DNA from: Marispirochaeta sp964554875
GTDB lineage: Bacteria > Spirochaetota > Spirochaetia > JC444 > Marispirochaetaceae
NCBI GenBank assembly: GCA_964554875.1
Contig: CAZKQJ010000025.1
Location: 1-64,000, forward strand
Length of the DNA stretch: 64,000 bases
Reading direction: 5' to 3'
A model generated the notes under the pieces. The model was not told where the DNA came from. It made no database searches and worked only from the letters and a program-made list of their open reading frames with translations. A program made the translations under genes and the position numbers. Below, piece by piece: positions 16,571 to 25,515 of the stretch; the first letter of the stretch is position 1; the number at the start of each line of letters is the position of its first letter.

Positions 16571-17725
16571 TCAGTATTTTGAGATCGACCAGAGATCCCG
16601 GGGAGGCAGATAAACTGATCGCTCCCTCATGGACTCTTCGGGATTGATGGGATAATAATAGGCGGAGTCCCGTACAATCTGGCCGGGGATCTCGTCCCAG
16701 TTTTCAAAGGATACCTCTTCGAAACCGGCATAGTACACATAACCCCAGGGGGCGAAATCCTCTTTCCGATATACTGTAATAAAATTGCAGGACAGCTCTC
16801 CTTCGTAATCCTCTTCAGCCCGTATGGCGAGAACCTTGACTTCACAGCCTACACGACGCAGAAGATCATAATAACACAGGGCGAACTCCAGGCAGTCGCC
16901 TTCGCCCTCTTCTATAAGCTCTTCCGGCAACAGAAACACTTCGTCCCTTTCGAATTGAACAAGGCCGTTGACCATACTGTGAAGGTTTCTGGAAAGATTA
17001 CTATCGCTCTGCATAAGTCGAAGAACCAGTTCCTGCATCTGTCGTTTATTAACCTCATAGTCCCGGTAGTTATATGTTTCATGGGCAAGCTGGTTTTGGG
17101 CTTCCGTCAGGGCATAGCCAAGGCCGTCCAGAAGTCCCAGACCGTCGTGGATTCCCCACAGGGGCTGATTCCTGGAGGATACAAGAGCGGCGGCGAGGAG
17201 CGCCTCGGTAAAATCGACCATTCCCCGGGGATTCAGGATATCCATTGCCTGAAGCACGGTCACCGTATAATTGTTGGCATATTCCCCGCTGACTGTCTCT
17301 CGCCAGTAGACGTTTGAGTAATAATCGCTAATGACCCCGGCAAGACTTTCGTCGGGGGGATCAAAGCGGTAGACGTTTTCTATTTTCCAGAGCGGGAAAG
17401 CGATCCGGTAGGTCAGGGGACCGAGACGTTCAGCTTTCAGTCGCGGTGTTTCGCCGCTTCCGCCGTTCTTCGTCAGGGATTGGAGCTGTTCCACCACTTC
17501 TGCTTTTACCAGATAGGCAGTAGGCACCGGACTCTCCAGAGCAAGGGGTTCCCCACGTGCGAAATCAGTCAGATCAACAGACAGGATATTGCTGCGATCG
17601 GAGGATCGCCCCAGCTCGCCGGGATCGGCGCGGCGGTAGATTCTGACTGATCCTTCCTCCGCACTGAGGGAGGCCCCCATACACAGGGCTGTTATGAGAA
17701 ACATGGAAGCCAGAGTTTTTGTCAC
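16571..17725 (-). CDS. Secreted transglutaminase-like protein
   Basis: The 384-residue product has a signal peptide (TLASMFLITALCMGASLSAEE). Around residue 300, EGDCLEFALCYYDLLRRVG matches the Cys-containing helix of transglutaminase-like cysteine enzymes. Where the catalytic His normally stands, the sequence reads SCNFITVYR, so the triad looks incomplete and the protein may be a non-catalytic binding form. The start is GTG 17725, with GGAGGG upstream and a 4-base GTGA overlap with the LysE-type gene; the longer frame to 17800 lies inside that gene. It is the last of four genes for envelope proteins. The substrate is unknown. Confidence 0.68.
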   Translation of the reverse strand: MTKTLASMFLITALCMGASLSAEEGSVRIYRRADPGELGRSSDRSNILSVDLTDFARGEPLALESPVPTAYLVKAEVVEQLQSLTKNGGSGETPRLKAERLGPLTYRIAFPLWKIENVYRFDPPDESLAGVISDYYSNVYWRETVSGEYANNYTVTVLQAMDILNPRGMVDFTEALLAAALVSSRNQPLWGIHDGLGLLDGLGYALTEAQNQLAHETYNYRDYEVNKRQMQELVLRLMQSDSNLSRNLHSMVNGLVQFERDEVFLLPEELIEEGEGDCLEFALCYYDLLRRVGCEVKVLAIRAEEDYEGELSCNFITVYRKEDFAPWGYVYYAGFEEVSFENWDEIPGQIVRDSAYYYPINPEESMRERSVYLPPRDLWSISKY

Positions 17726-18360
17726 GAAAGGCCCTCCATAATCGGTAATATACCGCTTATAAGAAAATAGATGCCGAAAGCGGCGATGATTCCGCCGCAC
17801 AGACCGATCAGACCCCGGTACAGGCGGTCACTCAAAAGACGCTTGCCACGCCAGATAGTCAGGGAAACAGCCGTGTACCAGACCAGGTCTCCCAGAATAT
17901 GACCGGTGAAAAAAACGGCCACCCCCGAAATCCCTGCTTCCTGGGCCCGTAAAAGAAGTCCGAGACCTATTGTTCCCCACCAGATTGTCCAGTAGGGATT
18001 GGAAACCGAAAGCAGTGCGCCGGTTCCAACCAGGGAGCGGTAATTATGCGCATCGGGGTCCTGTGTAAGGGAGAGTCCGGGCAGGCTTCGAAACATGCAG
18101 AATGCCATATAGAGCATGATGCCGGAGCCTGCCAGGGAAATAGTAACGAAGGTCCATGTTCCGGTCAAAAAGGGACCGAGGCCCAGAAAAATCAGGATAA
18201 CAAGGACAAGTTCAAGGATACCGTGGCCGAGGATGAACAGTGGACCTGCTGAGGGGCCTCGCTGTGCCGCGGCGCCGATGGTGGCGCTTAGAAGAGGTCC
18301 CGGCATCATGGCGCCGGAAAAGGCAAGAAAAAAAGACCCTGCAAAAAGACTCAGGTACAT
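17722..18360 (-). CDS. LysE/RhtB-family exporter
   Basis: A 212-residue inner-membrane protein with about six hydrophobic segments, the family N-terminus (FLAFSGAMMPGPLLSATIG) and the SNPYWTIWWGTIG motif. Relatives export amino acids or small metabolites by proton exchange. The start is ATG 18360, two bases after the DUF4105 gene; the 56-residue longer frame to 18528 would overlap that gene almost completely. It is translationally coupled to the transglutaminase-like gene. The substrate cannot be inferred. Confidence 0.85.
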   Translation of the reverse strand: MYLSLFAGSFFLAFSGAMMPGPLLSATIGAAAQRGPSAGPLFILGHGILELVLVILIFLGLGPFLTGTWTFVTISLAGSGIMLYMAFCMFRSLPGLSLTQDPDAHNYRSLVGTGALLSVSNPYWTIWWGTIGLGLLLRAQEAGISGVAVFFTGHILGDLVWYTAVSLTIWRGKRLLSDRLYRGLIGLCGGIIAAFGIYFLISGILPIMEGLS

Positions 18361-18362
18361 AC

Positions 18363-19613
18363 TTAGCTCACTATACTCAGCCGCCGCCGGGGCTTCAATA
18401 CCTTCAGAATCCATGGACCGCATATCCCCAGGGCCAGGGGAAGCAGAAAAGCTATTGCCTGACTTACATCCTGGGAAGGCAGTCCAAATAATCTGCTGAA
18501 GCTCATGATCAGCGAGGCATCGATGCATATGAGCCAGGGGAGAAAGAGAAAGAAATCCCGTATTCGTATCTGATCTGTCTGATCGGGGTTTTCAATCCGG
18601 TATGGAACAAAGAGACTGATCCAGTGCAGGGGGTTGAGCAGAAGAAGATTCCAGTTTCCATGGGTAACCGCGTGATCGGTAAAAAAGGAGAGGAAGAAGA
18701 GGACGCTTCCCAGGAGCGCTCCGGATACGAGAATCAGACGGAAGAATATTTCCATAACCAATCCGGGCTTTCCCTGCAACTGTCTGCCGGCAATCAGAAT
18801 CGCGGCGGTAAGTACCCCCGCGATCAGGGGCGCGGGCAGCGGGTTCCCGGGGACCGCCGGTATGCTCCGCTCATCTTCCGGACGGTAGACTATCCTGTCC
18901 GAGACCACGACGGGCTGTTCCGCCCCCCGGCTGTCGAAGAAGCTGATCTCCTCCAAATACCCGGGAATCTCGGCGGGGAGAAACATGGCCTCCCAGCCGC
19001 TGATCTTCTGATCGATATTGCCGCTCATCAGAAACATCAGGAGCCATTCGACAAGTTTGTTGTGTCCGGTAAAACGGCGAGTCTGCAAACGCAGAGTCAT
19101 GGCGGCATCTCTGGATGAAACCTTCCGGAGTTCTCCGTCACAGGCCTCATCCAGGAGGTCCCGGATACGGGTCGCACAGTTGTCCCGATAGTACTCGTAC
19201 AGATACTCCCGGTTCTCCGGCAATACCCGCTGTTCGAGTTCCCGGACAAGTCTGAGCTTGTTTCCCGGCGGAAAGCGGAGAGTCTGTATGCGGATTCGGC
19301 GGTCCTCACGTATTGTACGCCGTATGTTCGCCTCTCCGGAGCTGCGGTGGCTCATGTACCAGAGCCTGCCGAGGATGAAGTTGGATAGGAAGTTTTCCGT
19401 TTCAAAGGAAAAAACCCCGAAGTCATAGAGGTAATCCGTACCCTGGGAATGGTCCTCCACCAGCAGCGCAATGTGTCCCCACCAGAGGTAGACCTCGCTG
19501 CCCGGGCCGGTGGTGACCAGGGATACGGTTAAATCCTCTTCCGACTCAGCCTGGAGAAAGACACCTGCCCCGAAAAGGACAATCAGGATAGTCAAAGGGG
19601 CGATTCTATTCAT
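18363..19613 (-). CDS. DUF4105 (Lnb N-terminal-type) membrane protein
   Basis: The 416-residue protein has a signal peptide, then a periplasmic domain of the DUF4105/Lnb N-terminal family (TTGPGSEVYLWWGHIALLV, YDFGVFSF, YYRDNCATRIRDLLDE). These residues resemble an NlpC-like cysteine/His arrangement. The C-terminal half (from about 260) contains five hydrophobic helices. The start is ATG 19613 with GGGAG upstream, overlapping the hydrolase gene by 8 bases. Function in this family is largely unknown; the C-terminal membrane part and neighbours suggest an envelope role. Confidence 0.78.
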   Translation of the reverse strand: MNRIAPLTILIVLFGAGVFLQAESEEDLTVSLVTTGPGSEVYLWWGHIALLVEDHSQGTDYLYDFGVFSFETENFLSNFILGRLWYMSHRSSGEANIRRTIREDRRIRIQTLRFPPGNKLRLVRELEQRVLPENREYLYEYYRDNCATRIRDLLDEACDGELRKVSSRDAAMTLRLQTRRFTGHNKLVEWLLMFLMSGNIDQKISGWEAMFLPAEIPGYLEEISFFDSRGAEQPVVVSDRIVYRPEDERSIPAVPGNPLPAPLIAGVLTAAILIAGRQLQGKPGLVMEIFFRLILVSGALLGSVLFFLSFFTDHAVTHGNWNLLLLNPLHWISLFVPYRIENPDQTDQIRIRDFFLFLPWLICIDASLIMSFSRLFGLPSQDVSQAIAFLLPLALGICGPWILKVLKPRRRLSIVS

Positions 19614-20685
19614 GCTTCGGCTCCCGCCCATTCAGAACCGAGAGGATGTACTCGAAGGTCATACTCTTGAGAGGCTCAATCTCTTTCAGGAGTTCGTGGC
19701 GTCCACCGGGAATGTTGAATATTCGTACACCCTCGAGCTGGTCTGCGTAAAACTTAAGGTTGTAACTGTAGTCCACGACCTTGTCCTGGTCCCCCTGGAT
19801 GATACTCAGATCCATGGCCGGTAGTCTGGTCTCTTCTATTTTGCTGTTCCAGGAAAAAAGGGCCCTGACCCAGCTGGGCTGAATGGCGTCGTGCTGCAGG
19901 GGATCGCGATTTTCCTGAAAATCGAGATACTCCAGGTCGGAGCTTGTTTTCTGATACATTCGCGGCAAGGTCTTGATAAGGGGATTGAAAATGGCAAAAC
20001 CGAACTGGGAGAGTCCGTACATGGTGGACCGGACCAGGGGGGCCACAAAGATGTAGTCCCGGATCGACTCTCCACGGTTCAATCTATATTCCAGCAGGGC
20101 GGCGCATCCCATGGAGTGACCGACTGCGGCAAAGGGGCGCGGCGCTGTTGGGGTAATAGCGCGTGACAGTGCGGCGACGGCGGCACCGTAATCAGCAAAA
20201 TCATCGATGTGGGTGGGTATTCCGCTGGAAAGACCATGACCGGGAAGATCGATCCCTGCGACTCCCCATCCGTTCTCAAGAAGCAGGGGAATCAGGTCCT
20301 GGAAAAAACCGAAGTGAGAGAGAAACCCGTGGACCAGCAGCACTGTTCCCTTCGATTCTCCTTCCGGAAGACTCAGGTGGGCTGCGCAGTGGTAATCACC
20401 GACATCGATATAGCCGAACCAGTATTTGTCCCGGTTAAACGACAGACTGTAGTAATCCAGATATTTTTCAAGAGACGGGGAAATCTCCTGTTGCCTGGAA
20501 AAAGCCGGCCTGCTTTTTCGCAGCCCCAGGAACCCTGCCGTGTCACGGGATTTTTGCTGACCCATCGAAGCGCAGCCTCCAAACAGGATAATGGGATAGA
20601 AGGTGAGAATCAGAGCCATCAGGACCGCAGGAAAACCCGTACTCCTTTTCACAGGGGGTATTGTAGATATGAAGCGGAAGAGCAT
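19606..20685 (-). CDS. Alpha/beta-hydrolase lipoprotein (monoglyceride-lipase-like)
   Basis: The protein begins with a signal sequence ending in a lipobox-like stretch (PIILFGGC), so it is probably a lipoprotein. The hydrolase domain has the oxyanion HGFLSHFG, the nucleophile elbow GHSMG, an Asp in IIQGDQDKVVD and the His in GGRHELL, as in the lysophospholipase/monoacylglycerol lipase group. The start is uncertain: ATG 20685 gives 359 residues, a later ATG at 20619 would leave only a minimal signal peptide, and neither has a good ribosome site. It is the first gene of the four-gene envelope cluster and diverges from glpK, which could use glycerol released by such a lipase. Confidence 0.8.
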   Translation of the reverse strand: MLFRFISTIPPVKRSTGFPAVLMALILTFYPIILFGGCASMGQQKSRDTAGFLGLRKSRPAFSRQQEISPSLEKYLDYYSLSFNRDKYWFGYIDVGDYHCAAHLSLPEGESKGTVLLVHGFLSHFGFFQDLIPLLLENGWGVAGIDLPGHGLSSGIPTHIDDFADYGAAVAALSRAITPTAPRPFAAVGHSMGCAALLEYRLNRGESIRDYIFVAPLVRSTMYGLSQFGFAIFNPLIKTLPRMYQKTSSDLEYLDFQENRDPLQHDAIQPSWVRALFSWNSKIEETRLPAMDLSIIQGDQDKVVDYSYNLKFYADQLEGVRIFNIPGGRHELLKEIEPLKSMTFEYILSVLNGREPKHE

Positions 20686-20718
20686 CAAGATCAACAGCTT
20701 TACAGATTCCGCTTTTCC

Positions 20719-20747
20719 TTGACAAGCTAATAAAGCGGCTTTAGCCT
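20719..20747 (+). promoter_or_regulatory. Candidate promoter of glpK
   Basis: A perfect -35 TTGACA (20719-20724) and a 17-base spacer lead to a weak -10 TAGCCT. GGAGG follows 9 bases before the glpK ATG. The poor -10 suggests activator dependence or a mistaken call. Confidence 0.35.
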
Positions 20748-20776
20748 GAAAACAGATAAAATGGAGGAACCAGCTC

Positions 20777-22276
20777 ATGAGCAGAGACTACATCGGAGCA
20801 ATAGACCAGGGAACCACCAGCAGCCGCTTTATCCTGTTTGACAAACACGGCAAGGAGGTCGCCTCCAGCCAGAAGGAGCACAGCCAGATATACCCCCGAC
20901 CAGGCTGGGTGGAGCATGATCCGGAGGAAATATGGGCCCGTACCGATGAGGTTATCCGGGATACCCTGGTTAAAAGTCGTATCAGTGGTTCACAAATTGC
21001 CGCAGTGGGAATAACCAATCAGCGGGAAACCAGCCTCTTCTGGGATGCGGAGACCGGTAAACCACTTAACAATGCCATAGTCTGGCAGGACACCCGTACC
21101 GCACAGATCGTAGAATCCAAACACGACCAGCATCCTTTTTTGACGAAGAAAACCGGACTTCCTCCGGCGACCTACTTTTCCGCACCGAAGCTCGTCTGGA
21201 TGAGGGACAATGTGGCTTCGGTTGCCTCTGCGCTTTCCCGCGGGACCGCCCGTTTCGGTACCATCGATTCATGGCTGGTATGGAAGCTCACCGGCGGAGA
21301 GGCCCATGTTACGGACCTTACCAACGCGAGCCGGACAATGCTGATGGACATTCAGAGCTGTACCTGGGACAGGGAACTCCTCTCCCTCTGGGGGCTTCCG
21401 GAAGAGATCCTGCCGGAGATCCGATCCTCCATTGCCGCCGAACCTTACGGTACTACCAAAGCCGACGGACCCTTCGGGGCGGAAATCCCCATCGGGGGTA
21501 TTCTGGGGGACCAGCAGGCGGCGCTTTTCGGTCAGGCCTGTTTTGCGAAGGGAAGTTCGAAGAACACCTACGGCACCGGCTGTTTTCTGCTTCTGAATAC
21601 GGCGGACGAACTGATCCGCTCCAGCCGCGGGCTTCTTTCCACTGTTGCCTACCGCTGGAAGGATGAACCGGTGCAGTATGCCCTGGAGGGCTCGGTTGCT
21701 GTTACCGGATCCCTTGTGCAGTGGCTGCGGGACAACCTGGGCATTATAAAGAACAGCGCCGAAGTGGAGGATCTTGCCCGCAGTGTTGACGACAGCGGCG
21801 GGGTCTACTTTGTACCGGCTTTTTCCGGGCTTTTTGCCCCTCACTGGCGCTCAGACGCCCGGGGAATTGTCGCAGGTCTTACGGGCTACGCCCGGAGCGG
21901 ACATCTTGCCCGGGCTGTCCTGGAGGCGACGGCCTTCCAGACCCGGGAAATGATGGAAGCCATGGAAGGGGATTCGGGAATAAAGATCGGCTCACTTAGG
22001 GTGGACGGGGGTATGGTCCGCAACGAGCTTTTGATGCAGTTCCAGGCTGACATTCTGGGGCGCCCGGTTATTCGGCCGGAGATTACCGAAACCACCGCCC
22101 TGGGGGCGGCCTACGCCGCTGGGCTCTCCGTCGCTTTCTGGAGTTCCCGGGAGGAGATCGGCAGGCACTGGAGAGAGGACAAACGCTGGCTTCCTGCAAT
22201 GAATACAGCGGAACGGGAGGAGCGCTTCCGTTTCTGGAAAAAAGCCGTGGAGCGGAGCAAGGGCTGGCTGGATTAA
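20777..22276 (+). CDS. glpK: Glycerol kinase
   Basis: Phosphorylates glycerol to glycerol 3-phosphate. The 499-residue FGGY kinase has the ATP site GAIDQGTTSSRFI, substrate segments NQRETSLFWD and GILGDQQAALFGQ, and the second ATP motif GGMVRNELLMQFQADIL. Length is exactly that of the family. GGAGG precedes ATG 20777. No glpF or glpD is adjacent. The divergent lipase-like gene may supply glycerol. Confidence 0.97.
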   Translation: MSRDYIGAIDQGTTSSRFILFDKHGKEVASSQKEHSQIYPRPGWVEHDPEEIWARTDEVIRDTLVKSRISGSQIAAVGITNQRETSLFWDAETGKPLNNAIVWQDTRTAQIVESKHDQHPFLTKKTGLPPATYFSAPKLVWMRDNVASVASALSRGTARFGTIDSWLVWKLTGGEAHVTDLTNASRTMLMDIQSCTWDRELLSLWGLPEEILPEIRSSIAAEPYGTTKADGPFGAEIPIGGILGDQQAALFGQACFAKGSSKNTYGTGCFLLLNTADELIRSSRGLLSTVAYRWKDEPVQYALEGSVAVTGSLVQWLRDNLGIIKNSAEVEDLARSVDDSGGVYFVPAFSGLFAPHWRSDARGIVAGLTGYARSGHLARAVLEATAFQTREMMEAMEGDSGIKIGSLRVDGGMVRNELLMQFQADILGRPVIRPEITETTALGAAYAAGLSVAFWSSREEIGRHWREDKRWLPAMNTAEREERFRFWKKAVERSKGWLD

Positions 22277-22376
22277 TCCCTCCGCCCACCGTATGTCCGG
22301 TATATGCCGTTGATCGAAGCGGGTTCCCGTGATAAGCTTGCTCCGCCTATGAACATAAGAATCAGAGAGGGCTTGT

Positions 22377-24320
22377 ATGCGTAAGAGCCGGAGTATTTTT
22401 TCTGCTGCAGTTTTTCTGGCCCTGTTTTTTTTCATTTTTTCTTTTGATGTGAATGCCGAGAAGGGCGGGTATGTTGAGCGGGGAGTCCCGGCAGGAGATT
22501 CAGGCTGGTACACCCTTGTCCGGGAAGGGGGGCTCAATTTCTATAATTCCCTTACCGGCGATACGAGCCCTCTTAACCGGGAGCTTCCCCGCCGGGTTGT
22601 CTATCCTTTTACCGACGACAAGCCGAAGGACCTCAGTGCTGTGAACATTGACCCTGCGGACCCCCGGCGGCTGGCGGTAACTACCAACGCCAGGCTCTTT
22701 GTATCGGATGACAGGGGCCGTTCCTTCAGGGAAATTCCCCTGGGAGATCCCGTTGCCTCCACCAATTACCTTACCTCCGTTGCCCGTGGACCGGGGGAGC
22801 TGATCTACCTGGGGACATCCTTCAACGGTTTTTTTAAAAGTATCGACGGGGGAAAGTCCTGGAAAAAGCTCTCTGAATCCATTCCGGAAATTTATCGGGG
22901 AGCCGGTTTTTATGAAGAGATAAGCGGAATTGCCGTGGGTAAAGAGGGTCGTATGGCAATCGGGACGAGCTTCAGTTCCCGGATTTATCTTGCCGGCAGT
23001 GATTCAGGTCCCTGGGAGAGCGTTCGCTTCCCCTATACCGATGAAATAAAGGGTCTCTGGTTTTCCGCCCCCGCCGGATTCAGGAACGGCGAATCCGGCT
23101 CTGAAAAGCAGATGCTGCATGTCTGGGGGTCAAAAGCCATCTACTTCTACAATGCCGGAATGTGGACCAAAATCCCTCTTCCGGTGGAAAACATCCTGCC
23201 GGAAAGGGACCCTGCGGCGGATGCCCGCCGGAAAACTGCGTCTGACAAGTACGGCATCTACATTAATCCTGCCAATGCCTCGGGGGACAAGCTGGTCGCC
23301 CTGCTGGATTTTCTCATCCAGAACGGAATGAACTCCGTAACCGTGGATGTAAAGGATGACTTTGGATGGGTAAGTTACGATTCCAGGTTGAAGGTTGTAA
23401 AAGATGCGGGGGCCCTGAGGCCTCGTTTCAAACTGGATGAACTGATAGAGGCCTGCCACTCCCGGGGTGTTTATGTGGTCGGGCGCATGGTGGTCTTCAA
23501 GGATAAACGCTTCTACGACTACAGGGATAACCGCTACGCTGTCTGGGACTCCGCCCGGGATGCTCCCTGGGGCCATTTTGTCCCTGAGAAAAACGATGAA
23601 GATGAGACTGTCTATCGACAGAGGGAGTTCTGGGTCGACCCCTTCAGTCAGGATGTCTGGGAATACAACCTGGCCATAGCTGAGGAACTTCAGGCCAGGG
23701 GGGTAGACGAGATCCAGTTCGATTATATCCGATTCCCCTCGGACGGAGACCTATCCACAGCCCGGTATCGCCACCGGCATGACGGCATGAGCCGCATAGA
23801 AGCTCTTGAATCCTTCCTGATCATGGTCCGCGAAAAGATCAGCGTTCCGATCAGTACAGACCTGTACGGGTTTAACTCCTGGTACCGTATGGGCAACTGG
23901 ATTGGACAGAACATAGAGCTTGTTTCCCACTATGTGGATGTTATCTGCCCCATGTATTATCCCTCCCATTTTCCCAGGAATTTCATGAAAGAGCTCCCCT
24001 ATCTGGACCGGGCGGAGCGAATCTATCAGGAAGGATCAACCCGTTCCGCCAGGATTGCCGACGGCAGGAGCATTATCCGTCCCTATGTACAGGCTTTTCT
24101 GCTTCCCTTCGAGTACTACATGGAGGAGCCGGAATACGTGGAGTACCTGGAGCGTCAGCTCAGAGGAACAAAGAATTCCCCCGCCTCTGGTTTTACCCTG
24201 TGGAACAATACCAACCGCTACTACATGGTAACGCGGCCGCTCTATTCTTTTCTGAATCCGGAGGGGAAGGCTGTTCTTGGAAACAGGGAGCAGGGAGAGG
24301 TGCCGGAGATTCTGGAATAG
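22377..24320 (+). CDS. Secreted putative glycosyl hydrolase with Asp-box propeller and DUF4015 barrel
   Basis: The 647-residue protein has a signal peptide (1-27). The N-terminal half contains Asp-box motifs of sialidase/BNR type (SDDRGRSF about 110, SIDGGKSW about 155), pointing to a beta-propeller. From about residue 295 it matches the DUF4015 putative glycosidase barrel: YGIYINPANA, VTVDVKDDFGWVSYDS, VVGRMVVFKD, DEIQFDYIRFPSDG with acidic residues at the expected barrel ends, and PMYYPSHF. Known DUF4015 proteins are presumed to act on polysaccharide, but the substrate is not established. GAGAGGG lies before ATG 22377. It is convergent with dinB, two bases apart. Confidence 0.8.
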   Translation: MRKSRSIFSAAVFLALFFFIFSFDVNAEKGGYVERGVPAGDSGWYTLVREGGLNFYNSLTGDTSPLNRELPRRVVYPFTDDKPKDLSAVNIDPADPRRLAVTTNARLFVSDDRGRSFREIPLGDPVASTNYLTSVARGPGELIYLGTSFNGFFKSIDGGKSWKKLSESIPEIYRGAGFYEEISGIAVGKEGRMAIGTSFSSRIYLAGSDSGPWESVRFPYTDEIKGLWFSAPAGFRNGESGSEKQMLHVWGSKAIYFYNAGMWTKIPLPVENILPERDPAADARRKTASDKYGIYINPANASGDKLVALLDFLIQNGMNSVTVDVKDDFGWVSYDSRLKVVKDAGALRPRFKLDELIEACHSRGVYVVGRMVVFKDKRFYDYRDNRYAVWDSARDAPWGHFVPEKNDEDETVYRQREFWVDPFSQDVWEYNLAIAEELQARGVDEIQFDYIRFPSDGDLSTARYRHRHDGMSRIEALESFLIMVREKISVPISTDLYGFNSWYRMGNWIGQNIELVSHYVDVICPMYYPSHFPRNFMKELPYLDRAERIYQEGSTRSARIADGRSIIRPYVQAFLLPFEYYMEEPEYVEYLERQLRGTKNSPASGFTLWNNTNRYYMVTRPLYSFLNPEGKAVLGNREQGEVPEILE

Positions 24321-24321
24321 A

Positions 24322-25500
24322 TCAGTTCCGTTTTTTTGAACGCAGAAGCCGGGCCTTTACCAGGGCATCTTCGGTGTGCCTGTCCCTGATCATCACCACT
24401 GCCTCTTCCACCCGTTTCTTTCGGTTCTGGGGATCCTCGAAGAGGTCCCCCTGCCTGGCGGATGTTCCGGGTTCGATGTTGGAGATTCCTACGCCGATAA
24501 GGCGTACCTCTCGCCCCCTGGACCAGCGCTTGGAGAAAAGCTTAAGTACCTCGCTGTAGAGCTCTTCTGCTGAAACAACGGGGGAGGCGAGGGTCGTCTG
24601 GGCCGTGGTGGTGGAAAAGTCAGCAAAGCGCAGTTTAAGGACCACCGTTTTGCCTATAAAGCCCTCCCGCATCATTCTGAACATTACCTGGTGACACAAA
24701 TCAAGCAGGCCGGCCTTTAAACCCTCCTCGTCGGCAGTATCTCTCCCGAAGGTTGTTTCGGTGCTCAGGGAGCGGGATTTCGGTTCCTGTGAGAAGATGC
24801 CCGGGTCCCTGCCGTGTACGGCATCCCACAGGAATTCCGCGGCGCCGGTTCCCATCTGACGTTTGAGGATCCCCAGGGGGTACGTCCGCAGAGAGGGAAT
24901 GTCGCGTATGTTGAGTTCTTCCAGTCTCTTGCGCCCCTTGGCACCCAGACCCCAGAGATCCTTCAAAGGAAGCTGATCGAGAAAGGCTTCCTCCTCTCCT
25001 TTGACGACCTGGTACAGCCCGTCGGGCTTTCGAAAATCGCTGGCCAGCTTTGCAAGGTACTTGTTCCAGGCTATGCCGACGGAAACGCTGAGCCCGGTCT
25101 GCCGGCGTACCTCCGCCTTGAGTTTCTCCGCAGCCTGAATCGGGGTGCCGTAAAGACGTCGTGTACCACTCATATCAAGAAATGCTTCATCTACGGAAAT
25201 CTGCTGGACGATGGGAGAAAAGCCTGCGAAGATATCCATTATTCGCAGCGAGATTTCATGATAGCGCTCCATTCGGGGACGCAGATACACGCCGTCGGGA
25301 CAGCGTCGATAGGCTTCCGAAATTGGCATGGCGGAACGTACGCCAAAACGTCGGGCAGCGTAGGAGCAGGCCGAGACGACTCCCCGGTGTCCCGGAAGGG
25401 CTCCGATAATTACCGGTTTATCCTTCAGTTCCGGATTATCATGCTCCTCCACCGAGGCGTAGAAGGCATCGAGATCGACGTGAAATATAACCGGTTCCAT
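24322..25500 (-). CDS. dinB: DNA polymerase IV (Y family)
   Basis: Translesion polymerase. The 392-residue protein contains the catalytic motifs FHVDLDAFYASVEEH and SVDEAFLDMSG, the helix-hairpin-helix region (LWGLGAKGRKRLEEL) and the little-finger domain. Normal length. It lies 15 bases downstream of the HEAT-repeat gene on the same strand. No LexA-like operator was recognised, but the upstream region is coding sequence of the neighbour. Confidence 0.95.
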   Translation of the reverse strand: MEPVIFHVDLDAFYASVEEHDNPELKDKPVIIGALPGHRGVVSACSYAARRFGVRSAMPISEAYRRCPDGVYLRPRMERYHEISLRIMDIFAGFSPIVQQISVDEAFLDMSGTRRLYGTPIQAAEKLKAEVRRQTGLSVSVGIAWNKYLAKLASDFRKPDGLYQVVKGEEEAFLDQLPLKDLWGLGAKGRKRLEELNIRDIPSLRTYPLGILKRQMGTGAAEFLWDAVHGRDPGIFSQEPKSRSLSTETTFGRDTADEEGLKAGLLDLCHQVMFRMMREGFIGKTVVLKLRFADFSTTTAQTTLASPVVSAEELYSEVLKLFSKRWSRGREVRLIGVGISNIEPGTSARQGDLFEDPQNRKKRVEEAVVMIRDRHTEDALVKARLLRSKKRN

Positions 25501-25515
25501 ACAGCCTGTCTGTGT

